Shown piece after piece: positions 8,300 through 15,643 of a stretch of 26,245 nt of DNA. This DNA comes from Thermococcus sp. (lineage in GTDB: Archaea; Methanobacteriota_B; Thermococci; Thermococcales; Thermococcaceae), in contig JALTCK010000087.1 in NCBI GenBank assembly GCA_027074805.1, positions 1 through 26,245 of the forward strand, written 5' to 3'. Below the pieces are notes generated by a model that did no database searches, was not told the origin of the DNA, and saw nothing but the letters and a program-made list of their open reading frames with translations. The first letter of the stretch is position 1, and the number at the start of each line of letters is the position of its first letter. The position numbers and the translations under genes were made by a program.

Positions 8300-8347
8300 G
8301 GTCTCACCGAAAGGTAAGAAAGGAGGGGGAGTATATTAGGGATTCGG

Positions 8348-9088
8348 TCACCTCAGCCCTATTGAGCCGAGGTAGGAAAGCATCCTCTCAATGTCGTTGG
8401 CTATGATGACGTCGTAGAGGCCGCCGAGGCGGACGAGGTTGTCGTTCTCGTAGTAAAGCTCCTCGTTGAGCGGCCAGAGTGCAACCTTAAGCCCTGCCCT
8501 CTTGACCATCTGGAGTGCCCCGACGGTCTTCTCGAGGCCTAGGATAGCTAAAGCATCTATCGGCGGGTTTATTGACCAGGGCCTAAGCTCCGCTATGAGC
8601 TGGGGAAGCTGGGCGAGAACCTCTTCGCGGTCGATAAGTATTCCAAGCTTTGTCTCAGAATCGAGCTTCCTGTACTCCCCGAGGGCATCGATGAGGAAGG
8701 ACGAGACGATGATCCTCTCAGGATTGTTCCTCCCTATGATCCCGGCGGTCTTCGGGACGGCGTCGATATCTTTGAGCTCGACGTTGACAATCGCATCCTC
8801 GGGGATAGCTTCAAAGACCTCCTCAAGAGTTGGTATCCTCTCCCCGTTGCCAAAGTCGAGTGATTTAAGCTCTTCCAAAGTCATCTCCTTGACTTTACCG
8901 CTTCCGTTGCTCGTTCTGTCAACGGTCTCGTCGTGGATCACGACAACTTCACCGTCTTTGGTAAGCCAGACGTCGAGCTCAACTCCATCTGCTCCGGCCT
9001 CAATCGCCTTCCTGAAGGCCAAAAGGGTGTTCTCAGGGTACTTGGCAGAGTAGCCCCGGTGTCCGAGAACGAGGATTTTTCTCTCCAT
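8348..9088 (-). CDS. Glycerophosphodiester phosphodiesterase 1 (GDPD family)
   Basis: This 246-residue TIM-barrel enzyme hydrolyses glycerophosphodiesters to an alcohol and glycerol phosphate. The conserved set is present: His10-Arg11 in GHRGYSAKYPENT, the metal ligands Glu37 and Asp39 in GVELDVWLTKDG, the second catalytic His52 in IHDETVDRTSNG, and a later NVELKD motif. There is no signal peptide, so it acts in the cytoplasm. The frame opens at GTG 9097, but ATG 9088 has GGTG 6 nt before it. It follows the second GDPD gene by 33 nt and precedes glpK by 48 nt, consistent with one operon feeding glycerol phosphate into catabolism. The two GDPDs differ clearly in sequence and may prefer different head groups. 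Confidence 0.93.
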   Translation of the reverse strand: MERKILVLGHRGYSAKYPENTLLAFRKAIEAGADGVELDVWLTKDGEVVVIHDETVDRTSNGSGKVKEMTLEELKSLDFGNGERIPTLEEVFEAIPEDAIVNVELKDIDAVPKTAGIIGRNNPERIIVSSFLIDALGEYRKLDSETKLGILIDREEVLAQLPQLIAELRPWSINPPIDALAILGLEKTVGALQMVKRAGLKVALWPLNEELYYENDNLVRLGGLYDVIIANDIERMLSYLGSIGLR

Positions 9089-9121
9089 GATGGTCACCTT
9101 CAGGAGAGTTAACTAAGTTCC

Positions 9122-9811
9122 CTAAAAAATCTTTCTCAGCCTTGAAGGGTCGTCGGAGATGACGGCATTCACCAGATGAGCCATCCTTGGAACCCAGAAG
9201 AGCTCGTCCATGTGGTAGTTCCAGAGATAAACCCTCAATCCCCTCTTCCTGAGAGTCTGTAAGAGGACCCTGAACAAAACCTCTCCAATGTAGGAAATAG
9301 CATCTATCGGAACGTGAAGTGAATAAATTCCCTTCAATCGCGGGATCCATGCCACTGAAGAGTAGCCGACTATCGATAGGCCGACTCTGCAGTCCGGGCA
9401 CTCCTTAAGTAGGACCCTTACCACATCTGGATTATCAGAGGAGAAGACCACCCTGTCCATGGCTTTCTTCCGCTCGACCAATCCGAGTAGAGGCTCGATC
9501 ACTGAAGTCTCCTTCACATCTGCATTGAAAATCCCTGGAAGTTCCAGAACCTTCGAAACTTCTGGAATCAGCGGACCGAGCGGATGCTTTCTCCTGATTT
9601 CGCTGAGGCTCATCTTCATTATCGTGTATTGCCCATCATCGGAGATAAATGTTCCATCGTGGTGGACTATGAGCTTCCTGTCACCCGTAATCCTGACGTC
9701 AAACTCTATGCCATCAGCGTACCGTAGTGCTCTCATGAAGGCTGGAAGAGTGTTTTCCAAGGGGCCCTTCATCCCGCGGTGCCCTAGTATGATAGTATTT
9801 TCATTGTTCAT
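9122..9811 (-). CDS. Glycerophosphodiester phosphodiesterase 2 (GDPD family)
   Basis: This second GDPD-type enzyme has 229 residues from the ATG at 9811. Catalytic elements are HRGMKGPLENT (His11, Arg12), IEFDVR (Glu36, Asp38) and HHDGTF (His51, Asp52). The later metal/basic motif is NADVKE instead of NVELKD, so it is a diverged paralogue. The open frame extends to a TTG at 9850, and another ATG lies at 9829. I prefer 9811 because its N-terminus aligns with that of the neighbouring GDPD and both catalytic residues follow at the same spacing. No strong ribosome site is seen, so a short-leader or leaderless mRNA from the TATA box at 9853-9860 is possible. It is first gene of the minus-strand run and is divergent from the MFS transporter. 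Confidence 0.88.
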   Translation of the reverse strand: MNNENTIILGHRGMKGPLENTLPAFMRALRYADGIEFDVRITGDRKLIVHHDGTFISDDGQYTIMKMSLSEIRRKHPLGPLIPEVSKVLELPGIFNADVKETSVIEPLLGLVERKKAMDRVVFSSDNPDVVRVLLKECPDCRVGLSIVGYSSVAWIPRLKGIYSLHVPIDAISYIGEVLFRVLLQTLRKRGLRVYLWNYHMDELFWVPRMAHLVNAVISDDPSRLRKIF

Positions 9812-9852
9812 TTTTGTTCTGTTTATCATCGTCCAGAAATGGGCTGACAACC

Positions 9853-9860
9853 CTTAAAAG
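9853..9860 (-). promoter_or_regulatory. TATA box for the GDPD / glycerol kinase operon
   Basis: The minus strand reads CTTTTAAG, preceded by an AAG-rich stretch that could serve as BRE. A transcript start about 25 bp away falls near 9828, just before the GDPD2 start candidates. It lies back to back with the transporter promoter. Confidence 0.5.
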
Positions 9861-9868
9861 CTTCTCCG

Positions 9869-9877
9869 CTTAAAAGT
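9869..9877 (+). promoter_or_regulatory. TATA box for the MFS transporter operon
   Basis: The plus strand reads GCTTAAAAG. A start about 25 bp downstream (about 9898) leaves a very short leader holding the GGGTGAT ribosome site before ATG 9909. The palindrome at 9881-9893 lies between this box and the inferred start. Confidence 0.5.
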
Positions 9878-9880
9878 TCC

Positions 9881-9893
9881 ATATAGTCTATAT
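9881..9893. promoter_or_regulatory. Perfect 6+1+6 palindrome in the divergent promoter region (possible operator)
   Basis: ATATAGTCTATAT is a perfect inverted repeat of ATATAG with a one-base centre. It sits between the TATA box and inferred start of the transporter gene, and upstream of the GDPD promoter. This position fits a repressor site for one direction and a possible activator site for the other. Which protein binds is unknown. Confidence 0.4.
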
Positions 9894-9908
9894 AGTAGGG
9901 TGATCTGG

Positions 9909-11207
9909 ATGAGCACCGGTGATAGGAGATTCAGCTGGGGGATGATATTGAGTATTGCCCTTCTGGGCTTCAGCATGAGCACCGGGTGGGCAATAAACAA
10001 GGGTTTGACCTTTAAACTTCTCCAGGAAGGCTATACAAATGCTCCCGCGGTCATAGGGGCAGTCCTCTCACTACAAGGACTCATGGGACTCATCGTGCCA
10101 CCACTTATGGGTTATTACAGCGATGTTTACTCATCCGGTAGGGGGAGGAGGACGCCCTTCGTGCTGGCTGGCGGTGTGCTCGCAGGTTCGACTGCACTCG
10201 TGATATACTTCAGCTATATAGCAAAGATACCCCTTGTAGCATTTGCAGTGATACTGGCAGCATTCTACTTTTTCATGTACTTCTTTGTGGCACAGTACCG
10301 CTCCCTAATGCCAGACGTTATTGAAAGCGGTGAGAGGGGAAAGGCTAGCGGAATAATAACGCTCTTCGAGTGGATGGGCAACCTATTCCTCTTCGGCATG
10401 ATAGCTTTTCTGGCTGCAAAGGCTAGCACCGTCACAGGCATGAACAACGGAATAAAAGCTATGATCGAGGCTGGCTACCTATGGATTCCGTTTACTGTGG
10501 TTACCATTTTCCTCATTGGCTCGGCAATCTATGTCTTCTTCAGAGTAAAAGAGCCAAAGATAGAAGGAGAGGTGCCGGAAGAGAGGCTCTGGGATTATTT
10601 CAGGGCAATAATCTCAGACAGAGACTTCCTGAGCTTCTATATCGCCCAGATGCTCTGGTGGCTCAGCTTCGAGTTCATAGCGGTTTTCATGTTTGGCATC
10701 CTCGAGTCAGTTCTCAGCACTTCGAACGTGACTGCCCTCGGAAACGCCATAATGGCACTCTTCAACATCACCGTCCTGGTCGGTGCCATTATTGGTGGCC
10801 CGCTCTACGACAGGATTGGCCGGAGGAAATCCATCATCATCGGTGGGATACTCTTCGTGATACCTTTCATCCTGGGCTGGTTCATTCACACTAAGCTTCA
10901 GGTTACATCACTCATTGGCTTCGCCGGAATCGGTTGGGGAATGTTGATGGCAACGTCGTGGCCCGTCATCGGTGACCTGCTGACCAAGTACGAGAAGGAG
11001 GCTTTCAACGGCCGCTACTACGGCTTCTTTGAGGCCACCAAGTCCTTCCCAATACTCATTGCTGGCCTCGTCGGTGGCGCCATCGTTCAACTCGCAGGCG
11101 GGAACTACAGGGTCCTCTTCCCGGTCGGGGCAATATTCGTCCTCATAGCCCTGCCCCTGATATGGAGCATGAAGCACCTGGACGTCGAGAAGACCCCGGG
11201 GGAGTGA
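9909..11207 (+). CDS. MFS transporter, sugar/GPH-like type
   Basis: This 432-residue protein has about 12 predicted membrane helices. It carries MFS cytoplasmic loop motifs: SDVYSSGRGRRTPF between helices 2 and 3, and its counterpart YDRIGRRKS in the second half. The RGRRTPF form resembles sucrose/GPH-like carriers. The GTG at 9900 is in frame, but the ATG at 9909 lies 6 nt after GGGTGA. It is divergent from the GDPD-glpK operon and is followed 3 nt later by a hydrolase gene. By context it may import glycerol, a glycoside or a glycerophosphodiester, since no aquaporin-type glycerol facilitator is seen here. The substrate is inferred only. Confidence 0.85.
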   Translation: MSTGDRRFSWGMILSIALLGFSMSTGWAINKGLTFKLLQEGYTNAPAVIGAVLSLQGLMGLIVPPLMGYYSDVYSSGRGRRTPFVLAGGVLAGSTALVIYFSYIAKIPLVAFAVILAAFYFFMYFFVAQYRSLMPDVIESGERGKASGIITLFEWMGNLFLFGMIAFLAAKASTVTGMNNGIKAMIEAGYLWIPFTVVTIFLIGSAIYVFFRVKEPKIEGEVPEERLWDYFRAIISDRDFLSFYIAQMLWWLSFEFIAVFMFGILESVLSTSNVTALGNAIMALFNITVLVGAIIGGPLYDRIGRRKSIIIGGILFVIPFILGWFIHTKLQVTSLIGFAGIGWGMLMATSWPVIGDLLTKYEKEAFNGRYYGFFEATKSFPILIAGLVGGAIVQLAGGNYRVLFPVGAIFVLIALPLIWSMKHLDVEKTPGE

Positions 11208-11210
11208 GCA

Positions 11211-12080
11211 ATGAGCCCGCTTCTGGGAGCTTTGATTTTTCTCCTCCTTTTCTTTATACTCTTCGCGGTCTTCGTGGCATACAAGATGGCGAAGCCGCCG
11301 CGTTTCATCGGTGACTGGACGCCAAAAGATTGGGGCTTTGACTACGAGGATATTACATTTGAAACATCTGACGGGCTGAAGCTGAGCGGCTGGTGGATTC
11401 CGAACGGGAGCGACAAAACGGTGATTCCACTCCATGGCTACACGAGGAGCAGATGGGATGATGTTTACATGAAGCAGACCACGGAGTTCCTCCTCAGAGA
11501 GGGATACAACGTCTTGACCTTCGACTTTAGGGCACACGGAAAGAGTGAGGGAAAGTACACCACCGTCGGAAGGGATGAAGTGAAGGATGTAGAGGCTGCA
11601 GTCAGATGGCTGGAGAGAAAGCATCCGGACGAAGCGAGGAAGGTTGCCCTAATAGGCTTCTCCATGGGCGCAATAGTGACCATCCGTGCACTTGCCGAGC
11701 TTGAGAGGATGTGCTGTGGAGTCGCGGATTCTCCGCCGATATACCTAGACAGAACCGGGGCAAGGAGTTTGAAGTATTTCGCCAACCTACCTGAGTTGCT
11801 CTACCCCTTTGTCAAGCCGTTCGGAAGGCTCTTCAGCGGAACAGCAGAGGACACTACCGAGCTGGCCGATAAGGTTACGAAGCCTCTCCTCTTAATAGTC
11901 GGAAAGAAAGACCCTCTGATAAAAGTAGAGGAGGTAAGGGAATTCTACGAGATGAACGAAAAGATAAACCCGAACGTCGAGCTTTGGATAACCGAGGCTC
12001 CACACGTGAGGACGCTGAAGTTCTATCCAGAAGAGTGGAAAAGGAAAGTTGGAGAGTTCCTTGGAAAGTTTCTGGAATAG
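11211..12080 (+). CDS. Membrane-anchored alpha/beta hydrolase
   Basis: This 289-residue protein has an N-terminal membrane segment (about residues 4-24) followed by an alpha/beta hydrolase domain. The nucleophile elbow is GFSMG (Ser151), the acid is Asp234 in GKKDPL, and the histidine is His265 in EAPHVRT. The oxyanion region is PLHGYTRS. It resembles bacterial YqkD/BEM46-like esterases. The start lies 3 nt after the transporter stop, with GGAGTGA before it, so the two genes form an operon. An esterase at the membrane beside a transporter and glycerol genes could deacylate glycerol esters, but the substrate is not shown by the sequence. It is convergent with the ABC permease gene (14-nt gap). 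Confidence 0.87.
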   Translation: MSPLLGALIFLLLFFILFAVFVAYKMAKPPRFIGDWTPKDWGFDYEDITFETSDGLKLSGWWIPNGSDKTVIPLHGYTRSRWDDVYMKQTTEFLLREGYNVLTFDFRAHGKSEGKYTTVGRDEVKDVEAAVRWLERKHPDEARKVALIGFSMGAIVTIRALAELERMCCGVADSPPIYLDRTGARSLKYFANLPELLYPFVKPFGRLFSGTAEDTTELADKVTKPLLLIVGKKDPLIKVEEVREFYEMNEKINPNVELWITEAPHVRTLKFYPEEWKRKVGEFLGKFLE

Positions 12081-12094
12081 GCTCTTTCTCTGTT

Positions 12095-13324
12095 TTACCC
12101 CAGTCTCTTTATCGCCCAGTTGTAAAGAACCACCGCTATCAGAAGCATTCCAAAGGCACTCCCAGCCACCCACGCAATGCTGGGCAGGATTTCGCTTGCC
12201 GGCCTGTGGTAGAGCTCCAGCAGGCGGAGGCTCTTCAGCGCGGTTCCGAGCGGGAAGTAGTTCGCTATGGGCTTCGCCCACTCGGGCAGTATGCTCGCCG
12301 GGATGACAATGCCGGCCAGGAAAAGCAGAGGCATCGATATGAGGTTGACTATCGCGTTCGTGGCCTTTATGCTCCTCGTGCCCATGGCTATCGCCAGCCC
12401 GAGGCTCATTGAGAAGACCGCCGCGAGGAATATCATAAGCCAGCCGAGAGCGCTCGGAAAGACCGTCTCCCCGAAGACCAGCTTTGCGTAACCTATTCCG
12501 ATGAGTATGCTCACGGTTATGACGATGAAGGTAGAGAGCATCTTTCCGGCCAGGAAGTCCCACGCAGTTGCCGGCGAGGCCGCTATGCGCCTCAGAGTCC
12601 CGTGCTCTATCTCTTCAAGCGTTCCGGAGCCTATCATGAGCATCGTGGCGAAGAGGAACTGAATCCCGATGAAACTCGTGACGTAGAACTGAATGGCGGA
12701 GGGAGATTCTCCCCTGACTTCCCTCTCCTCAAGCTCAAGTGGGTTCGCAAGACCTATGAGGTATCTCCTGAAATCATCGATGGTGAAGTTTCCGGCGAGG
12801 TTTGCCGGGATGTACTTTTCCATGTAGCTCAGGGTGATGTTGAGCTTCCTCTCGCTCATCTCCTTCTCGAACTCTGAGAAGAAGCCCTTGATGACGCCGC
12901 TCACTATCTGATAGTTCTGGGGGTCGCTCCTGTCAAAGTAGACGTAGACCCTCGCCTGAAGGCCGCTGGAAACGTTCTCCCCGAAGCCCCGCGGGAACAC
13001 AAGAAGGGCATCTATCCTTCCTGTTCTAACGGCGTCTACACCCGAGCTCTCGTTGGGGTATCTTGCTATGTTAAAAACATGGACATTATTCATTGTCACG
13101 TTTTCCATGATATTAACTACGTCCTGCGCGGTAAAAGCGGCGGTCTCATTGAAGTATACGACGCCGAGGTCAACTGTTATAGGCGGGCTGTGGCCGCCCC
13201 AGATTCCCCCGAGCAGGGTGATCCACATGAGCGGGAATACGAATATCCAGAAGATGGTCATCTTTTCCCTTCTGGTTTCCCTCAAATCCTTGCCGATTAT
13301 GGCCTTGATGGCTCTGGCTTTCAT
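12095..13324 (-). CDS. ABC-2 type transporter permease
   Basis: This 409-residue protein has one membrane helix near the N-terminus (about 23-42), a large extracytoplasmic domain (about 48-205), and about five helices in the C-terminal half. It is the layout of NatB/YhaP-like ABC-2 exporters. The external domain carries six sequons (Asn59, 75, 91, 117, 162 and 179), supporting its outside location. The start ATG overlaps the stop of the ATPase gene as ATGA. With the ATPase it forms a half-transporter-type exporter. The substrate may be a drug, sodium, peptide or lipid; the sequence does not decide. Confidence 0.9.
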   Translation of the reverse strand: MKARAIKAIIGKDLRETRREKMTIFWIFVFPLMWITLLGGIWGGHSPPITVDLGVVYFNETAAFTAQDVVNIMENVTMNNVHVFNIARYPNESSGVDAVRTGRIDALLVFPRGFGENVSSGLQARVYVYFDRSDPQNYQIVSGVIKGFFSEFEKEMSERKLNITLSYMEKYIPANLAGNFTIDDFRRYLIGLANPLELEEREVRGESPSAIQFYVTSFIGIQFLFATMLMIGSGTLEEIEHGTLRRIAASPATAWDFLAGKMLSTFIVITVSILIGIGYAKLVFGETVFPSALGWLMIFLAAVFSMSLGLAIAMGTRSIKATNAIVNLISMPLLFLAGIVIPASILPEWAKPIANYFPLGTALKSLRLLELYHRPASEILPSIAWVAGSAFGMLLIAVVLYNWAIKRLG

Positions 13325-14211
13325 TCTAGCCCCCTCCCGGTGAGCTTCAGGAAAACGTCCTCAAGGGTCGGCTCTTCAACCCTTATTGTCCGTATTTCAC
13401 TCCCCGCTTCAACAAGCAGTTCAACGACCCTGGGAAGGGCGGTCTTTGCCTCCTCCACCCCGATCCTGAGAACCCCCTCGCGCTCTATCGTTCTCGGAAA
13501 CTCCTCCCTGACGAGCTCTGTGCCCTTCAGGATGCCCTCGACGTGTATCACGCTCTCTTCCGCTGCAAGGGACTTCAGCTCGTCGGGAGTTCCGACCGCT
13601 ATTATCCTCCCCTCGTTTATTATCGCCACCCTGTCAGCCAGTGCCTCGGCCTCCTCCATGTAGTGGGTCGCGAGGAGTATCGTCCGCCCTTCCTCGCGGA
13701 GTTTCCTTATGAGGCTCCAGAGCTCCCTCCTCGACGGCACATCCAGGCCGGCGGAGGGTTCGTCGAGGATGAGGAGTCTCGGTTCGTAGAGTAGCGCTAT
13801 CGCCAGATTGAGGCGCCTCTTAAAGCCGCCGCTCAGCTCCCTGGCTTTCTTCTTCGCGGGTAGGGAGAACTCCGAAATGAGCTTTCTCACCCTCTCCCTC
13901 GGTGCGTCGTAGAGGTCGGCGTAGAAGTGCAGGTTCTCCTCAACAGTCAGGAGGTCGTAGGCCACGCTCTCCTGGGGAGCGTAGCCGATCAGTCTCGCGG
14001 TTCCCTTTGTGAGGGGCTCACCGAATACCAGTATCTCTCCGGAGTCGTAGCCCAGCCCCTCGGCCAGAATCCTTATGAGAGTTGTCTTTCCAGCGCCGTT
14101 TGGCCCGAGGAGCGCGAAGACCTCGCCCTCTTCAACCTCAAGGTCTATCCCCTTAAGCGCTAGAAAGTCACCGTAGCTCTTTTTCAGTTTCTTAATTACA
14201 AGAGCTTTCAT
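13321..14211 (-). CDS. ABC transporter ATP-binding protein
   Basis: This 296-residue ABC ATPase has Walker A GPNGAGKTT (36-44), the Q-loop in YAPQE, signature LSGGF (126-130), Walker B LLILDEP (147-153) and the switch histidine in ATHYMEE (His183). The C-terminal extension (about 215-296, with AVGTPDELK and VEEPTLEDVFLKLTGR) is typical of ATPases partnering ABC-2 export permeases. The open frame reaches 14346, but ATG 14211 follows GGTGAGCCG and begins the conserved fold. It lies 25 nt after the methyltransferase and overlaps the permease start. Confidence 0.95.
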   Translation of the reverse strand: MKALVIKKLKKSYGDFLALKGIDLEVEEGEVFALLGPNGAGKTTLIRILAEGLGYDSGEILVFGEPLTKGTARLIGYAPQESVAYDLLTVEENLHFYADLYDAPRERVRKLISEFSLPAKKKARELSGGFKRRLNLAIALLYEPRLLILDEPSAGLDVPSRRELWSLIRKLREEGRTILLATHYMEEAEALADRVAIINEGRIIAVGTPDELKSLAAEESVIHVEGILKGTELVREEFPRTIEREGVLRIGVEEAKTALPRVVELLVEAGSEIRTIRVEEPTLEDVFLKLTGRGLE

Positions 14212-14236
14212 CGGCTCACCCAATAATGAAAAGGCT

Positions 14237-15043
14237 TCATTTGATATAAACCTGCAAGGATTTCTGAAATTCAGAATAAACCTCACGGGCGATTTTACCC
14301 TTTGGCCCTCTGAAAATAATGACGCTGGATACACCCGGAAGGCCATGCTCCTCGGGGGTTATCAGCTCAACCTTCCTGAAGAAGATCCCTCCAAGGGCAA
14401 GTTGTGAGGCTAGGTCCCAGGGCCTCAGTTCCATATCAGCTACTTTCTCAAAACCGGGGAGTCTGTAGTACCCCCTCTTCTCCGTTCCTCTGCGGAGATT
14501 ATAGCCCTCGTGAAGGGAAACGAGCTTTTTCTCATCCAAACCCCCCTCCACAAGGAAGTCTTTGTAAGCTGTACCATAGAGGAAACGCTTTATTCTGTCA
14601 GTTTCTTCAATAAAGAAGAGACCACCCTCCCTCAAAACGGTAGCAACACCCGAGAACAGACTAACTGCCTCGAAGGGATCAAAATGGGGCATTGTATGAC
14701 CCCACAGAACGGCAACATCGTGACTCCCAACGAGATGAGGAAGGTTCAATGCGTCTCCCTCCACCATCATGATGGCAGAAGTCACATCTGCAATCGCCAT
14801 CCATTCACTTACTTTTCTCATATCCTCTCCCCTTTCGTCAACCAGAGTTACTCTGGACGCTGAAAAGGCCTTTGCAGCAGCAACGCCGGCTATTCCCGTC
14901 CCAGAGCATATGTCAAGAACGCTGTCAACGCTTAGATTCTGACTTTCAAAGAACCTAACTGTCGAATGAAACCTCTCAATCGCCCTTGGATCTCTTGGAT
15001 CCATCCACCATCTAAAGTACTGGTAGAACTCTTTGAGAGACAT
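14237..15043 (-). CDS. Class I SAM-dependent methyltransferase
   Basis: This 268-residue protein has the Rossmann SAM-binding motif I VLDICSGTGIAG (about 43-54). It also has an acidic second strand end (VTLVDERGEDM), motif III-like VEGDALNLP and motif IV VAVLWGHTMPHF. The target is unknown; small-molecule or protein methylation is possible. The ATG follows GGGTGATTGG. A TATA-like GTTTTAAATTC at 15072-15082 sits just upstream, so the leader is short. It heads an operon with the ABC exporter, 25 nt upstream of the ATPase. Methyltransferase-exporter pairs can modify and export or resist a compound, but this is inference. Confidence 0.85.
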   Translation of the reverse strand: MSLKEFYQYFRWWMDPRDPRAIERFHSTVRFFESQNLSVDSVLDICSGTGIAGVAAAKAFSASRVTLVDERGEDMRKVSEWMAIADVTSAIMMVEGDALNLPHLVGSHDVAVLWGHTMPHFDPFEAVSLFSGVATVLREGGLFFIEETDRIKRFLYGTAYKDFLVEGGLDEKKLVSLHEGYNLRRGTEKRGYYRLPGFEKVADMELRPWDLASQLALGGIFFRKVELITPEEHGLPGVSSVIIFRGPKGKIAREVYSEFQKSLQVYIK

Positions 15044-15086
15044 CCAATCACCCCATGCTCATAGGCTCCGGAATTTAAAACGATTA

Positions 15087-15145
15087 AGGCCTCGGCTAAC
15101 CCTCTTCTCCTCACCGCTCAGCGTGGCTAACGCTCGTCATCGGCC
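15087..15145 (-). ncRNA. Candidate archaeal box C/D guide sRNA
   Basis: On the minus strand the order of elements fits a C/D guide RNA of about 58 nt. They are GGCC, C-like box CCGATGA, a 15-nt spacer, D' box CTGA, 3 nt, C'-like box GTGAGGA, a spacer of about 12-13 nt, D-like box CCGA, then GGCC. Both guide regions contain GTTAGCC, so the two arms may address related targets. A TATA-like TTTTTAAAA at 15166-15174 lies about 25 bp before the inferred 5' end. The C and D boxes each deviate from consensus (RTGATGA, CTGA), which lowers confidence. It sits in a 268-bp gap between the methyltransferase and a small membrane protein. Confidence 0.35.
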
Positions 15146-15165
15146 TGATGGAGTTGATACCAAGA

Positions 15166-15174
15166 TTTTAAAAA
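15166..15174. promoter_or_regulatory. TATA-like box, usable in either direction
   Basis: TTTTAAAAA is nearly symmetrical. On the minus strand it places a transcript start near 15145, the 5' end of the sRNA candidate. On the plus strand it places one near 15195, immediately before a GGGAGGGGGG-ATG at 15199. Confidence 0.35.
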
Positions 15175-15311
15175 GAATCCGCCGAGAAGGGAGGGGGGAT
15201 GAAGAGCGTTTACCGGTCGGATCGCTACTGGATGAAGAGACTGGCACTGGCTGACCCCCTTCCGAAAAGCGTAAATATTCCTTGGGATCTCATTAAATAT
15301 GGGATGAAAGG

Positions 15312-15632
15312 ATGGATTTTGAGATGTTTATGGAGAGGTATGGATACAAGATACTGCTTGTTCTCTTCGTTGGAGGAGCATTCTTAGCCGTTCCCCTTCT
15401 GCTAGGATACAACCTGCATATGTTTGGTTATTCCTGGGATGAAACTGGATTTTTTATTGGGCTGTTGATTGCAGCATCAATTATAGCAGCATCTGTGGGA
15501 AGATTCATGAACACTGCCCTTCAACTTGTTAGCAGGATCTCCTTCATAAACAGGTCAAAGTTGTTTGAAGACAAGAAGAAACTGGAGAACGAAAGGGAGA
15601 AACGGAGAGAAGAGGGAGGGAGACTGTACTAA
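15312..15632 (+). CDS. Small membrane protein, 106 aa
   Basis: This 106-residue protein has two predicted membrane helices (about 13-32 and 45-64) and a highly charged C-terminal tail with KKKLENEREKRREEG, probably helical and cytoplasmic. I recognise no family. The ATG at 15312 follows GGGATGAAAGG. A TATA-like GTAAATATT at 15271-15279 would start the transcript near 15300. The gene converges on thymidylate kinase with an 11-nt gap. Single-gene transcription is likely. Function unknown. Confidence 0.65.
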   Translation: MDFEMFMERYGYKILLVLFVGGAFLAVPLLLGYNLHMFGYSWDETGFFIGLLIAASIIAASVGRFMNTALQLVSRISFINRSKLFEDKKKLENEREKRREEGGRLY

Positions 15633-15643
15633 ATAGCACGGGA

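Noticed and set aside
8466..9053. 195-codon plus-strand frame opposite GDPD1
   Set aside because: Low-complexity serine-rich translation typical of an antisense shadow.
10908..11624. 238-codon minus-strand frame opposite the MFS and hydrolase genes
   Set aside because: It spans the junction of two well-supported plus-strand genes and has no recognisable domain.
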